Source: Bathymodiolus brooksi (lineage: Eukaryota; Mollusca; Bivalvia; Mytilida; Modiolidae). From it: a stretch of DNA of 64,000 bases. The position numbers were made by a program, and so were the translations under genes. This document shows positions 54,870 to 64,000 of the stretch, piece by piece. The notes under the pieces were generated by a model, which saw only the letters and a list, made by a program, of their open reading frames with translations, searched no databases and was not told the origin of the DNA. Positions within the stretch are counted from its first letter, which is position 1. Each line of letters starts with the position of its first letter. Location of the stretch: NCBI GenBank assembly GCA_963680875.1, contig OY804583.1:31423331-31487330 (forward strand). The letters are read 5' to 3'.

Positions 54870-55130
54870 AGGTTATCGAGTATAACCAAAATCAAATTAA
54901 ATTATTAGCTAATATATATAAAACACCTAAAATGGTAATAAAACGTGTTTCTGGAACGCTCAGAATCGAAAGATTGGAAAGCCAAATAAATAAAGTTTTG
55001 GGGGAAATAAAACAAATGCTTAAGCAGCATAGCCAAATTCGGCTAAGGTCACTTATACCTGCGGGAGGAATACCTTATTTCTTTATTAATAATTACATTA
55101 TTTAGGAACTGTAAATTTCAGTAATAAACT
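54870..55130 (+). repeat. R2-linked block
   Basis: AGCATAGCCAAATTCGGCTA, AGGTCACTTATACCTG, TAATTACATTATTTAGGAAC and TGTAAATTTCAGTAATAA resemble 40535-40605 and 58935-59050, and 41930-42010 in reverse. The 95-codon frame at 54818-55105 lies in it and is not credible. Confidence 0.6.
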
Positions 55131-55227
55131 ATGTTGGGCCATACTGGGCGGTTGATACCATCGGGGACTAATAGTCCACCAGCAGAAATATCGACCCAGT
55201 GATAGTAGTAAAGACGTAGCTATCACA

Positions 55228-55740
55228 TTTAGATGATCTAAGTGAAACAACATATCTATACTGTTGTTGTAGTGATCTAGCACTATAAGAATAGTTTGCA
55301 GATATCAAAGGGGTAATCAGAATCCGTATATCGAAGAAGAATAGACAACATAATGGCCAAATGAAAAAGTACAAAAGGACAAACAACGATCTACAAAACA
55401 TACACATAAAACTAAAGATCGAGTAACAGGAACCCCACTGAAAATCGGGGGTGAGCCCAGGTGATCCGGAAGGGTAAGCTGTTCCTACTCCATTAATGGC
55501 ACCCGTCGTGTTAATCTAGTTACACACCCGGTGATAAGTCTTGAATGAGGAAAGGACCGGGAAGTGTTTATGACAAGTGGAACATATCCGTGGTCATTTG
55601 TGGCACATATGTTCATCGAACTAAGCAATATTGTTCTCGTACAAAGCGGAAAACATCATCATATCACCGATATGTAACTTATTATTGTCATTATATAGCT
55701 AACATACTGCTAACTCGGCGCTAAGGAACAATCAGTCACT
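55228..55740 (+). mobile_element. SINE-C, split by an R1 insertion
   Basis: The left piece 55228-55290 (AGTGAAACAACATATCTATA, TCTAGCACTATAAGA) continues at 55607 (GTTCATCGAACTAAGCAATA, CGTACAAAGCGG, TTATATAGCTAACATACTGC, GCGCTAAGGAACAATCAGTC). Confidence 0.88.
55291..55606 (+). mobile_element. R1 repeat, reference copy (316 bp) nested in SINE-C
   Basis: In order: GTTTGCAGATATCAAAGG, GGTAATCAGAATCCG, ATGGCCAAATG, ACAAACAACGATCTAC, ACTAAAGATCGAG, CCACTGAAAATCGGGGGTGA, GATCCGGAAGGGTAAGC, AATGGCACCCGTCGTGTTA, CCCGGTGATAAGTC, GGAACATATCCGTGGTCATT and TGTGGCAC. No inverted ends, no poly-A and no tRNA-like promoter are seen, and no protein is encoded. Its clean placement inside a SINE shows it moves as a unit. 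I remember closely similar dispersed sequence from mussel-like bivalves, without a class that I can name. Confidence 0.88.
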
Positions 55741-56165
55741 AATTCAATGTGAAAAATAAACTAATCTGTAACAGTTCTCACTTAGATTTACTCCAAGGCG
55801 CCCTTGGTTAATAATACATGCATATTGAACCTCATTATATTATCTAGATTAATCTGTATTTCATAGACGTAAACAATGTTTATAATACGGTTAATACACA
55901 ATTAAAAATCACCGTTTGATATAAATAGCTGATTACAGATTATAAATGACTTTGTCAATATTGATTCAGATATTAGTTGAGTGTATTAGACACAACATGA
56001 TTTCTTACCATCGTAACAATCGAAACATCTGCCCAGTTATTTATTAGTTTTGCCAATACGTATTTTGAGTGTTTGGAATGATTTGTGACAAACAATTTTA
56101 GTCCTAAGATATTGTTTGTGTATATATTATTTTCCTCTTTGAATTTTGTTATTTGTTTTTAAATT
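55741..56165. other. AT-rich non-coding stretch
   Basis: Nothing recognised. Confidence 0.5.
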
Positions 56166-57735
56166 ATTGTTGTTTTGTCTTGGTCATTGGTCGTTTTTGT
56201 TTTGTCTTGGTCTTTGGTCGTTTTTGTTTTGTCTTGGTCTTTGGTCGTTTTTGTTTTGTCTTGGTCTTTGGTCGTTTTCGTTTTGTCTTGGTCTTTGGTC
56301 GTTTTTGTTTTGTCTTGGTCTTTGGTCGTTTTTGTTTTGTCTTGGTCTTTGGTCGTTTTTGTTTTGTCTTGGTCATTGGTCGTTTTTGTTTTGTCTTGGT
56401 CATTGGTCGTTTTTGTTTTGTCTTGGTCTTTGGTCGTTTTTGTTTTGTCTTGGTCTTTCGTCGTTTTTGTTTTGTCTTGGTCATTGGTCGTTTTTGTTTT
56501 GTCTTGGTCTTTGGTCGTTTTTGTTTTGTCGTTGTCTTTGGTCGTTTTTGTTTTGTCGTGGTCTTTGGTCGTTTTTGTTTTGTCTTGGTCATTGGTCGTT
56601 TTTGTTTTGTCTTGGTCATTGGTCGTTTTTGTTTTGTCTTGGTCTTTGGTCGTTTTTGTTTTGTCTTGGTCTTTGGTCGTTTTTGTTTTGTCTTGGTCTT
56701 TGGTCGTTTTTGTTTTGTCGTGGTCTTTGGTCGTTTTTGTTTTGTCTTGGTCATTGGTCGTTTTTGTTTTGTCGTTGTCTTTGGTCGTTTTTGTTTTGTC
56801 TTGGTCTTTGGTCGTTTTTGTTTTGTCTTGGTCTTTGGTCGTTTTTGTTTTGTGTTGGTCTTTGGTCGTTTTTGTTTTGTCTTGGTCTTTGGTCGTTTTT
56901 GTTTTGTCGTGGTCTTTGGTCGTTTTTGTTTTGTCTTGGTCATTGGTCGTTTTTGTTTTGTCGTTGTCTTTGGTCGTTTTTGTTTTGTCTTGGTCTTTGG
57001 TCGTTTTTGTTTTGTCTTGGTCTTTGGTCGTTTTTGTTTTGTCGTGGTCTTTGATCGTTTTTGTTTTGTCTTGATCTTTGGTCGTTTTTGTTTTGTCTTG
57101 GTCATTGGTCGTTTTTGTTTTGTCGTTGTCTTTGGTCGTTTTTGTTTTGTCTTGGTCTTTGGTCGTTTTTGTTTTGTCTTGGTCTTTGGTCGTTTTTGTT
57201 TTGTCTTGGTCTTTGGTTGTTTTTGTTTTGTCTTGGTCTTTGGTCGTTTTTGTTTTGTCGTGGTCTTTGGTCGTTTTTGTTTTGTCTTGGTCATTGGTCG
57301 TTTTTGTTTTGTCGTTTTCTTTGGTCGTTTTTGTTTTGTCTTGGTCTTTGGTCGTTTTTGTTTTGTCTTGGTCTTTGGTCGTTTTTGTTTTGTCTTGGTC
57401 TTTGGTCGTTTTTGTTTTGTCTTGATCTTTGGTCGTTTTTGTTTTGTCTTGGTCTTTGGTCGTTTTTGTTTTGTCTTGGTCTTTGGTCGTTTTTGTTTTG
57501 TCGTGGTCTTTGGTCGTTTTTGTTTTGTCTTGGTCTTTGGTCGTTTTTGTTTTGTCGTGGTCTTTGGTCGTTTTTGTTTTGTCTTGATCTTTGGTCGTTT
57601 TTGTTTTGTCTTGATCTTTGGTCGTTTTGTGTTTTGTCTTGGTCTTTGGTCGTTTTTGAATTGTCTTGGTCTTTGGTCGTGTTTGTTTTGTCGTGGTCTT
57701 TGGTCGTTTTTGTTTTGTCTTGGTCTTTGGTCGCT
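56166..57735. repeat. 27-bp minisatellite, ~58 units, with higher-order triads
   Basis: The unit is GGTCGTTTTTGTTTTGTC followed by TTGGTCTTT. Since 27 is a multiple of three, all forward frames and one reverse frame stay open (600, 302, 299 and 376 codons). Low-complexity nonapeptide repeats result and there is no reason to call a gene. Unit variants (CGTGGTC, then CATTGG, then CGTTGTC-type) recur together in at least three places. The plus strand is almost free of A. Confidence 0.97.
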
Positions 57736-58457
57736 TTTTCTTTATCTTTTTGTTTTTTTTGTTTTTTTTTGCTGCTTATTTTATTTTTTTAATATTTTGT
57801 CTATTTTTGTTTTGGTAAATGTTTACCAATTGTACCATGTTTTATTGCAGTCTGTTCATTTTTGTAAATACAGTACTTTTGTACCGGTATTTTATCCCGT
57901 CCTTGTTAAAGTTAGTAAACATATTGTGATTGTTGATTTAATACATATCAGTTGATGGCTCAAGATATATTGATTGGTCGATTGATCTTTACTGAAAGTC
58001 AAGTAAACATAATTTCATTAATAGGAATATTGCTGATGAAGACAAACTTACAAACATTATTATGTAGGCTAAATTGTTCCACTTGAGTGAACAAACGTTA
58101 GAGTAAACCACAAGGGCAATGGAAAAAGATGAAATGATGCATAGGGTGAAAGAAATGTATTTGTAACGGAATTGTTTTACGTGGATATACTTACGAACAT
58201 TTTTTAAGAAAAGAAGAAGTGATTTAAAGACAATTGGGAGACTTAAAAAATATCGTCCGCGGTATTTTTGTATCACATTAAATAGCGTAATACGTTATTT
58301 TACATGTCTTCACGTTTTCAGTTCAGTGTGGTGATGTCCGCGTAAAAACAATTTTTCATTCGTCTCGACTCCCTTTGTTTTATTTATGTTATTGGTATTT
58401 CTATACATCAACTGGTGTCTAACATGATTTACATATCATATGTTGTTCCTGTCGTTT
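57736..58457. other. Non-coding stretch
   Basis: T-rich exit of the array, then nothing recognised. Confidence 0.5.
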
Positions 58458-58746
58458 AACAGTAACACGACGGGTGTCACATACGAATCATGAACTACTA
58501 ACCCTTCCGGAGCACCTAAGTGCACCCTCAATTTTAAATTGGCTTCGTGTTGTTCGATCTTTAGTTTTCTGTATGATGTTTGTAGATCGTTGTTTGTCCT
58601 TTCGTCCTTTTTCTTTCTGGCATCTTGTCTGTCATTCGATATACGGATTCGGATTACCCCTTTGGTATCTTCAAACTCATCTTGTGTCTGTCAGGCTCCG
58701 ATGTACAACTTCTGATTACCAGTTTGGTATCTTCAAACTTTTCTTG
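58458..58746 (-). mobile_element. R1 repeat, reverse, with duplicated 5' end
   Basis: AACACGACGGGTGTCAC, CTTCCGGAGCACCTAAG, GTGTTGTTCGATCTTTAG and GGTATCTTCAAACTCATCTT, then a second 5' end at 58700-58746 (CTTCTGATTACCAGTTTGGT, ATCTTCAAACTTTTCTTG). Confidence 0.85.
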
Positions 58747-59585
58747 TTACGATTCTCTAGTCGCATAGACCACACTATATCCATGATCATCTTATTTTCA
58801 TGTTGCTCACAATGTCTTACCAGTTCAATGTTTTAACTATCAAAAGCTACGGATCATATCAATAAAATAAACGTACATGTAGATATATAATTAAGAACGG
58901 ACGTTCCTTTAATATCCTTCGTCAGGTATATTCATATTTAAATAATTTGAAAGCCAAATCCGAATAGCTTGGATGCGATTACCAATGCTTGATGGAGATT
59001 GACCTTAGCTTCAATCAATTGCACTATGTAGAAACGGTAAATTTCAAGTACAGATAATCGTATTGCATTATCAATGTTGTGTTAGTATTGATGCCGTCTA
59101 ATGACAATCTAAAAGTAGATTACCGCAATATTATATAGTCATAACAAGTCAATATCAATTCACAAACTCAGATATCTGATTTGGCAACACGCTTGTTTTT
59201 GTTATTTATGAACATACAAATTTGATGCTATTTTTTTTAATAATAAAATTGACAAAGAATGGTAAGCACAATTTTCAATATCTAGTTATTTGAAATAATA
59301 TGTCCCTCGCTGTTGTGTTGTGACGTTAAACTCATCATCTTTATTTTTATTAATATCTGAAAAATACCTTTTGTTTTTAGAGGTTGAAAGACAATCGATA
59401 ACATATGAAGTAAGTTATAAGACAAACAAATATTTTCAAAACCCAACGCAGAACACGACAGTTAAGGAGTCCCTAATAAGAAAATGCCTGCAGTGTTGGT
59501 TGTTTCTCCGCTACAACGCGTGAATAGAATAGAAAAGCAAACAACAGTACAACGATTATAGTAAACAAAATAAAAGATATACATG
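58747..59585. other. Non-coding stretch with an R2-linked block
   Basis: CTTCGTCAGGTAT (58917), AAAGCCAAATCCGAATAGCT, TTGACCTTAGCTTC and AACGGTAAATTTCAAGTA (59035) are decayed R2-linked sequence. Confidence 0.5.
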
Positions 59586-59589
59586 TCGG

Positions 59590-59805
59590 AAACACACACA
59601 TATATATGCATATGTTATCTGGATGTGAATTGAATGATAGCGATAATATCAGCCTGCAGCGCCAGAATATGAAGTTTGGTGGTGAATGAACGAAGCGAAC
59701 GAGTCACAAGCTTCATATTCTGTCGAACAGACTGATAATTTTCAGTATCAATCATATTCACATTCAGATGACATGCGTATCATCCTTAAATCAAACACAC
59801 ACGGA
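59590..59805. mobile_element. Imperfect foldback, ~105-bp arms
   Basis: GCATATGTTATCTGGATGTG, GATAATATCAG and CCAGAATATGAAGTTTG on the left pair with CAAGCTTCATATTCTG, CTGATAATTTTC and CACATTCAGATGACATGC on the right, around GAACGAAGCGAACGAG. Less perfect, so older, than 54596. Confidence 0.8.
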
Positions 59806-60409
59806 TAAATCTATATTTGTATGTTCGCGGGAAAAATCACATGATTCAAAATATTCAAAATACGCTTCCCCAAAACATAGTTCATAAGTAGCTTGCAAAT
59901 ATACCATTCATTTTTACAGGTTTATATTAATGTTAAGATTGTTGAATTTTTCCTTTAATGGGATATCCATTGTTTTTTTTTTATTACAAACATCAATGTC
60001 GGCAATTTACCGGTTTTCTTTACCAATGTCGTTCCGTTTTAGAAAACATAAAGGTCACGACTTCGCTTATGACGTAACAATTATGACGTCTCAGCAGAGG
60101 TCATCAAGAATTGTGACAAGTACATTGTTGTAGGATGATGTTTGTTGATATTGCTGACACGACAGTTCCTAATTTGATGTATGTTTAAAAAATAAAATGT
60201 TAACTAGCTAATGGTGTTGCTGAATTTTATTTACTTTTGTCATCTTCACAGGAATTATCGTTTAAATGTTGGGATAATTTGGTGATAACTCCTGCTCACT
60301 GTTGATAAGTCCAGTTCAGCTCACGCGAACTTTGATGCGAGTTTTGCTTATGGAGTCAGCAGGTAGATATAGCGGGAGGGAAGGATGATAAATACGAATA
60401 TGTGTGTGT
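59806..60409. other. Non-coding stretch
   Basis: Nothing recognised. Confidence 0.5.
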
Positions 60410-60600
60410 GTTCCGTTTGTCGGAGTAATATCGTCCTTGTTTCTTTGTTCATGTTTTATCACTGAATATGACTTACATTTGTATCACCCGGATATTTTTA
60501 CATGATTACCACGTCGGGTGCCACTAGATGATAACGAATTGATTATCCTTCCGGGAACACCAGTGTAAGCTTCAACACTTAGTTGACGTTTGTATCCCTC
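60410..60600 (-). mobile_element. R1 repeat, 3' part, reverse
   Basis: TTCCGTTTGTCGGAGTAATA, TGTATCACCCGG, ACCACGTCGGGTGCCACTAG, ATCCTTCCGGGAACACCAG. Confidence 0.7.
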
Positions 60601-61853
60601 AATGTTCAGATTTTTGGATAGTTTTTTAGGATCATTTCCTTCTTGTCATTTTGTTGTACATTGGCTACTGTTTACTGTAGGTTGGAAATAGAAAGTAAAT
60701 AGAAAACACCTACATTTTCATGTGCACATGTCTTGGTAAATCCCGTCTTCGTATATATAACATTTAAAAGCGAAAATTTTAATTGAGCTGATATGATACG
60801 CTTACCCCATCTTACAGTCAATACTATGTTGTGAAAATTATTATTGATGAAAAACATCTCATTTTCACTGTATATATAAATATGTAAGATATCACTTTCA
60901 GCGTAATTGAGATAAATATATAATAAGCCTCATTTTGCAAAGGATTAATATCAACTATCAAATATTGTTTGAATAGTTGCAAAAACGAATTTCTGCATGT
61001 TAACCTGACAACCACCGATCCAGAGGGTTTCCGTCCTCTGAATACGTACTTGGTAACTCTGTTGGTGGAGACCTGGGAACCACAACAGTTACCTAAATAC
61101 ACGATATTAAACTAATCCGTTTTTTTCATATTTATTTAGAACGCAATAAGGAAATAATAATCTTTAGCATATAGAACTGGACACGCACAGGGAACCAAAA
61201 CACAAAATAAGTTTACAGGGAAATAAAGAAGTCATCAATATCGTGTTGGTATACATCTAGAGAATCGAAACAAATAATGTTGTATTCTATAAATATATTG
61301 TACATGAATAATGTTGTATTCTATAAATATACTTTATGTGATACAAAAACACCACTGACAATATTTTGAAGTCTGATCATTGCCTTAAACGGACATTTGA
61401 TTCTCTTAAAATATTAGAAATGAGTAAACAATAACAAAGTTAGTTATTTCAACTTCATGTTATATTTGGCTTTTCATCTTATAAATAGAATATAAGTACA
61501 AATATACATCAGGTTTATCAACTGATGTTACTTTTGCTGCTATCTAGTACTAATAAGGAACTAATAAATACATATTTATAGGTTCACAAGTTCGCCACTA
61601 TAAACAATCAAACATGTTGAGAGAAAAAACGCTAAGAAAAAAACCGAAGGGGCTAAGAAGAATAACATAGACAACGTTGTGCATAAGATACAGAACGAAA
61701 ACAAAACAGGTAATACAAAACTCAATGCAACAACTAATTGTGTTATGTCTGAGTGATGTTTTATTAATAGAAGATAACAGTAGCGCGAATATGGAAAATA
61801 TGTGGCTTGGTTTCATCTCAGTTTTGGAAACATCACTCCTGTTACTATAATCT
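60601..61853. other. Non-coding stretch with one short duplication
   Basis: AATAATGTTGTATTCTATAA, then ATATA, at 61272 and 61307 (35-bp step). No gene; the frames at 60824-61102 and 61598-61942 on the minus strand are unsupported. Confidence 0.5.
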
Positions 61854-62595
61854 GGAACCGCAATGGTGATGTAATGGTTAGTGTGCTCTCCTCGACTGCG
61901 GAAGAACATGAGTTCGATTCCTGGTCGGGTCAAACAAAACACAAAAAGGTATGTGTTGCTTTACCGCTTAGGTCGTGGTGTCAAGGAGAAAGAACAAAGA
62001 CTGGCTGGCTGGGAACCGCATCGGTGGTGTAATTGTTGGCGCGGTCGACTCGGGTGTGGTAGATTGCGAGTTCTGATTCCAGTTTGGTCTAGCAAATGAC
62101 AATGAATTGGTATGTGTTGCTTTTCCGCTAAGCACGCAGTATCACGGAGAAAGACAAAAGACTTAGTGACTGGGAACCGCATCGGTGGTGCAATTGTTGG
62201 CGTGCTCGCCTCAGGTTTGTTAGGTCGAGGGTTCGAGCTCAGGCCGGATCAAACAAATGACAATATACTGGTATGTGTTGCTCTTCCGCTTAACACGCAG
62301 TATCAAGGAGAAAGAAAAACACCCGTTGGATCTGAACCACACCGATGTTGCAGTAGTGGGTATGCTTGCCTCGGATTTGGTAGGTCGTGGGTTTGAGCCC
62401 CGATAGCATACAACGAAAGACAACGAAATGGTATGTGGTGCTTTTCTGCTTACCACGCAGTGAGAAAGTAATCTAGCACTACAAAACTCTAATTAAGCGT
62501 GTTACTCTAGAAGAAAGCAGACGTCATTATCATCTCATCTAGGGTAAATTGTTCAACAGTATGCTCATTTGGCGTTAAGCAACAATCACTCACTC
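61854..62595 (+). mobile_element. SINE-C with four tandem tRNA-like heads
   Basis: Heads start near 61854, 62012, 62173 and 62332 (158, 161 and 159 bp apart). Each has GGAACCGCATCGGTGGTG-like A-box sequence, a B box (61912 GTTCGATTCC; 62070 GTTCTGATTCC, degraded; 62231 GGTTCGAGCTC; 62390 GGTTTGAGCCC) and TATGTGTTGCTTTTCCGCTA. Only after the fourth do the rest of the body (ATCTAGCACTACAAAACTC, AAGCGTGTTACTCTAG) and the tail (TTTGGCGTTAAGCAACAATC, ACTCACTC) follow. Frames of 72-94 codons here are antisense or out-of-frame shadows. Confidence 0.9.
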
Positions 62596-62596
62596 T

Positions 62597-62780
62597 ACGC
62601 TACCGGAGCATTTGAATTCACTCCTGGTTTTAAGTGGGGTTTGTGTTGCACGGTATTTTAGTTTTCTATGTAGTGTTCAGGAGAACGTTGTTTGGCCTTT
62701 TTGTCCTTTCTTTGGTCATTGTGTTGTCTGTTCTTATTATGATGACACCTTTGGTAATTTCAAGTTCTTCTTCTATCATC
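62597..62780 (-). mobile_element. R1 repeat, reverse
   Basis: CTACCGGAGCATTTGAATTC, TTTTAAGTGGGGTTTGTGTT, ACACCTTTGGTAATTTCAAG, TTCTTCTTCT. It abuts the SINE-C tail. Confidence 0.78.
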
Positions 62781-63169
62781 TGTTGTAACGTTATATTGCC
62801 TTGAAGTGAACTTAAGTAACGTTATTACATTTGCACATGTTTATTGATTGATTGGCGATTGGTTATTTCATTCCAATTCTTGACGAAAACAAGCTCATTA
62901 TTATCTTAAAACTGTGCAGAAGGGACGGATAAATAGATCAAGCGGAACACCGAAATATTAAATCTTTATTCCATTCGATTTACGTTTTCTAATTACACCT
63001 GTGGTATCTTCAAACTTTTCTTTCTATACTCCGAGATACCCATAATTGATTTTATTTCGTCCTAGATAGAACTGAAATAATATTCTTTATTTTAGCATTA
63101 TTTTCAAGGTTATACAGAGATCTTAGCATTCAGACCGATAAATGTGCATCCTAATCTTTTTAATCACGC
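62781..63169. other. Non-coding stretch with an R1 tip scrap
   Basis: CGATTTACGTTTTCTAATTA and TGGTATCTTCAAACTTTTCT (62975-63022) are an R1 5' end on the minus strand. Confidence 0.55.
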
Positions 63170-63375
63170 ATATTGCCAATTTACATCTGAAAAATACATT
63201 CCTTAAATGTCTGTTCTAAAATTAGCAAAACAGGAATCATTGTATGTACATTTTAGCGACATGAACAAGCTATATTTAAAAAACGTATTTGAAGTATGAA
63301 AAACATGCATTCCTCAAATTTCTGTTCTAAAATTGGCAAGTTAGGAATCGCTGTATGTACGTTGTAGCGACACGT
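63170..63375 (+). repeat. ~117-bp direct duplication
   Basis: ACATTCCTTAAATGTCTG / GCATTCCTCAAATTTCTG, TTCTAAAATT(A/G)GCAA, AGGAATC(A/G)(T/C)TGTATGTAC and AGCGACA recur in order. Confidence 0.85.
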
Positions 63376-63760
63376 AGAAGATATTTAAACAAAAATTTGA
63401 ATTATGAGATATCAGATATACATAGTGCAAATCGTAAATACCTGCTATGAATGCTATGCTAAAGGGATTAAATCTATACACTACAAGCTGTAGGTTTCTA
63501 CATCATCTGTCTACTGTTGACATATATGACAGACAAATTAGTAGATAATTATAGCCTTAACACTTGTTATAGGCTAACCCGTTCCTTTGTAGACTTAATC
63601 TCATTAATTACAGCGTTCTAACCACATGTTAGATGGATTTGTGTTATGTTATGTATCTGACACTGACATGTTCTATTAGATGTCTTATAGTAAAAATATA
63701 GCAAAACAAAACAAACATTCTCACCATATCCTACATTTTTTAAGTGAACGGTCATATTAA

Positions 63761-63885
63761 TGTGTATTAGAGGTATTGATTTTGGCTCTGTTTTTTTATT
63801 ATTTGATTTTACGATTAGATTTCGGAAGTGTTCCGAGAGTATGTTATTTTTGTTTTGCAATTTTCTTGCGAATCCCTTTATAATA
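63761..63885 (+). repeat. R3 dispersed repeat
   Basis: TGTGTATTAGAGGTATTGAT, TTTTACGATTAGATTTCGGA, AGTGTTCCGAGAGTATG, TTATTTTTGTTTTGC. Confidence 0.68.
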
Positions 63886-64000
63886 ACCAATACAACATGA
63901 TTATTTAAAGGACGCAAGGAAAATACGGCTTATTCACGTTACAACACGTCGTTTTTGTTTGTTGTTCCTATTTTTTTCTTTAAATAAAAATAAACATTGA
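63886..64000. other. End of window
   Basis: AT-rich, nothing recognised. Confidence 0.5.

Noticed and set aside
54818..55105. 95-codon frame that looks like a small soluble protein
   Set aside because: It lies in the R2-linked repeat and begins next to the foldback; related repeats elsewhere do not keep the frame.
56164..57294. 376-codon minus frame of Lys/Thr/Gln/Arg-Pro repeats, resembling a basic structural protein
   Set aside because: It is the reverse of the same array, starts and ends with it, and has no flanking unique coding sequence. Only transcript evidence would change this.
56153..57955. 600-codon forward frame (and 302, 299, 243 codons in other frames) with FVLVFGRFC-type repeats
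   Set aside because: All forward frames are open because the 27-bp unit is a multiple of three; there is no unique domain, and the tail after the array is ordinary T-rich sequence.
61961..62182. Minus frame with DQTGIRTRNLPHP, resembling common database 'proteins'
   Set aside because: It is the antisense of SINE-C heads, a well-known type of spurious prediction.

Overview
The window looks like a gene-poor, AT-rich stretch of an animal nuclear genome, most likely a marine mollusc and probably a bivalve. The reasons are three tRNA-headed SINE families that share a GATATAGCTGAAATATTGCTG-type 3' domain (the kind described for molluscan SINEs), a dispersed ~320-bp repeat (R1 here) of a type I remember from mussel-like bivalve sequence, and a Penelope-like reverse transcriptase. 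The taxon is inferred from memory of these repeats and was not searched. I found no cellular protein-coding gene, no stand-alone tRNA or rRNA gene and no CRISPR array. Nearly every long open frame lies inside a tandem array or a transposable element.

Layout. 1-858: a two-module minisatellite with higher-order structure. 859-20445: segmental duplications. A ~6.7-kb block (1790-8470) is repeated at 8480-20445, and the second copy holds a further ~2-kb tandem duplication (17763-19784). The copies serve as 'before and after' references for insertions: a 94-bp Penelope tail (4974-5067), a hAT-like TIR element (10381-10822), a candidate solo LTR with 5-bp target duplication (14476-14859) and a 2.4-kb Penelope-like element encoding a reverse transcriptase (15181-17606). 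20446-26100: old local duplications, one built from a shared hinge followed by either of two modules. 26095-34600: SINEs, R1 copies and two arrays (48 bp x3 and 40 bp x16) that grew from the same part of one dispersed repeat (R3). 35321-37556: two more minisatellites (40 bp, 30 bp). 38075-42000: a 2-kb tandem duplication with informative empty sites. 42800-48300: nested SINE/TIR elements, a perfect 14-bp x15 array and a decayed reverse transcriptase of a second lineage. 49100-55750: R1 and SINE fragments, a TA-flanked MITE, a tandem array made of SINE tails, and a 154-bp foldback. 56166-57735: a 27-bp x ~58 array. 58450-64000: R1 copies, a second inverted repeat, and a SINE with four tandem tRNA-like heads.

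How it fits together. The Penelope-like element is the only recognisable source of reverse transcriptase here. Its 3' end (with a conserved terminal hairpin) recurs as two 5'-truncated copies, as expected of target-primed retrotransposition. SINE-A carries 15-bp target duplications and an oligo-repeat tail, so it was also moved by a retrotransposon enzyme. The recurring theme is tandem expansion of pieces of dispersed elements: R1 interior, R3 tip, SINE tail and SINE head have each become an array.
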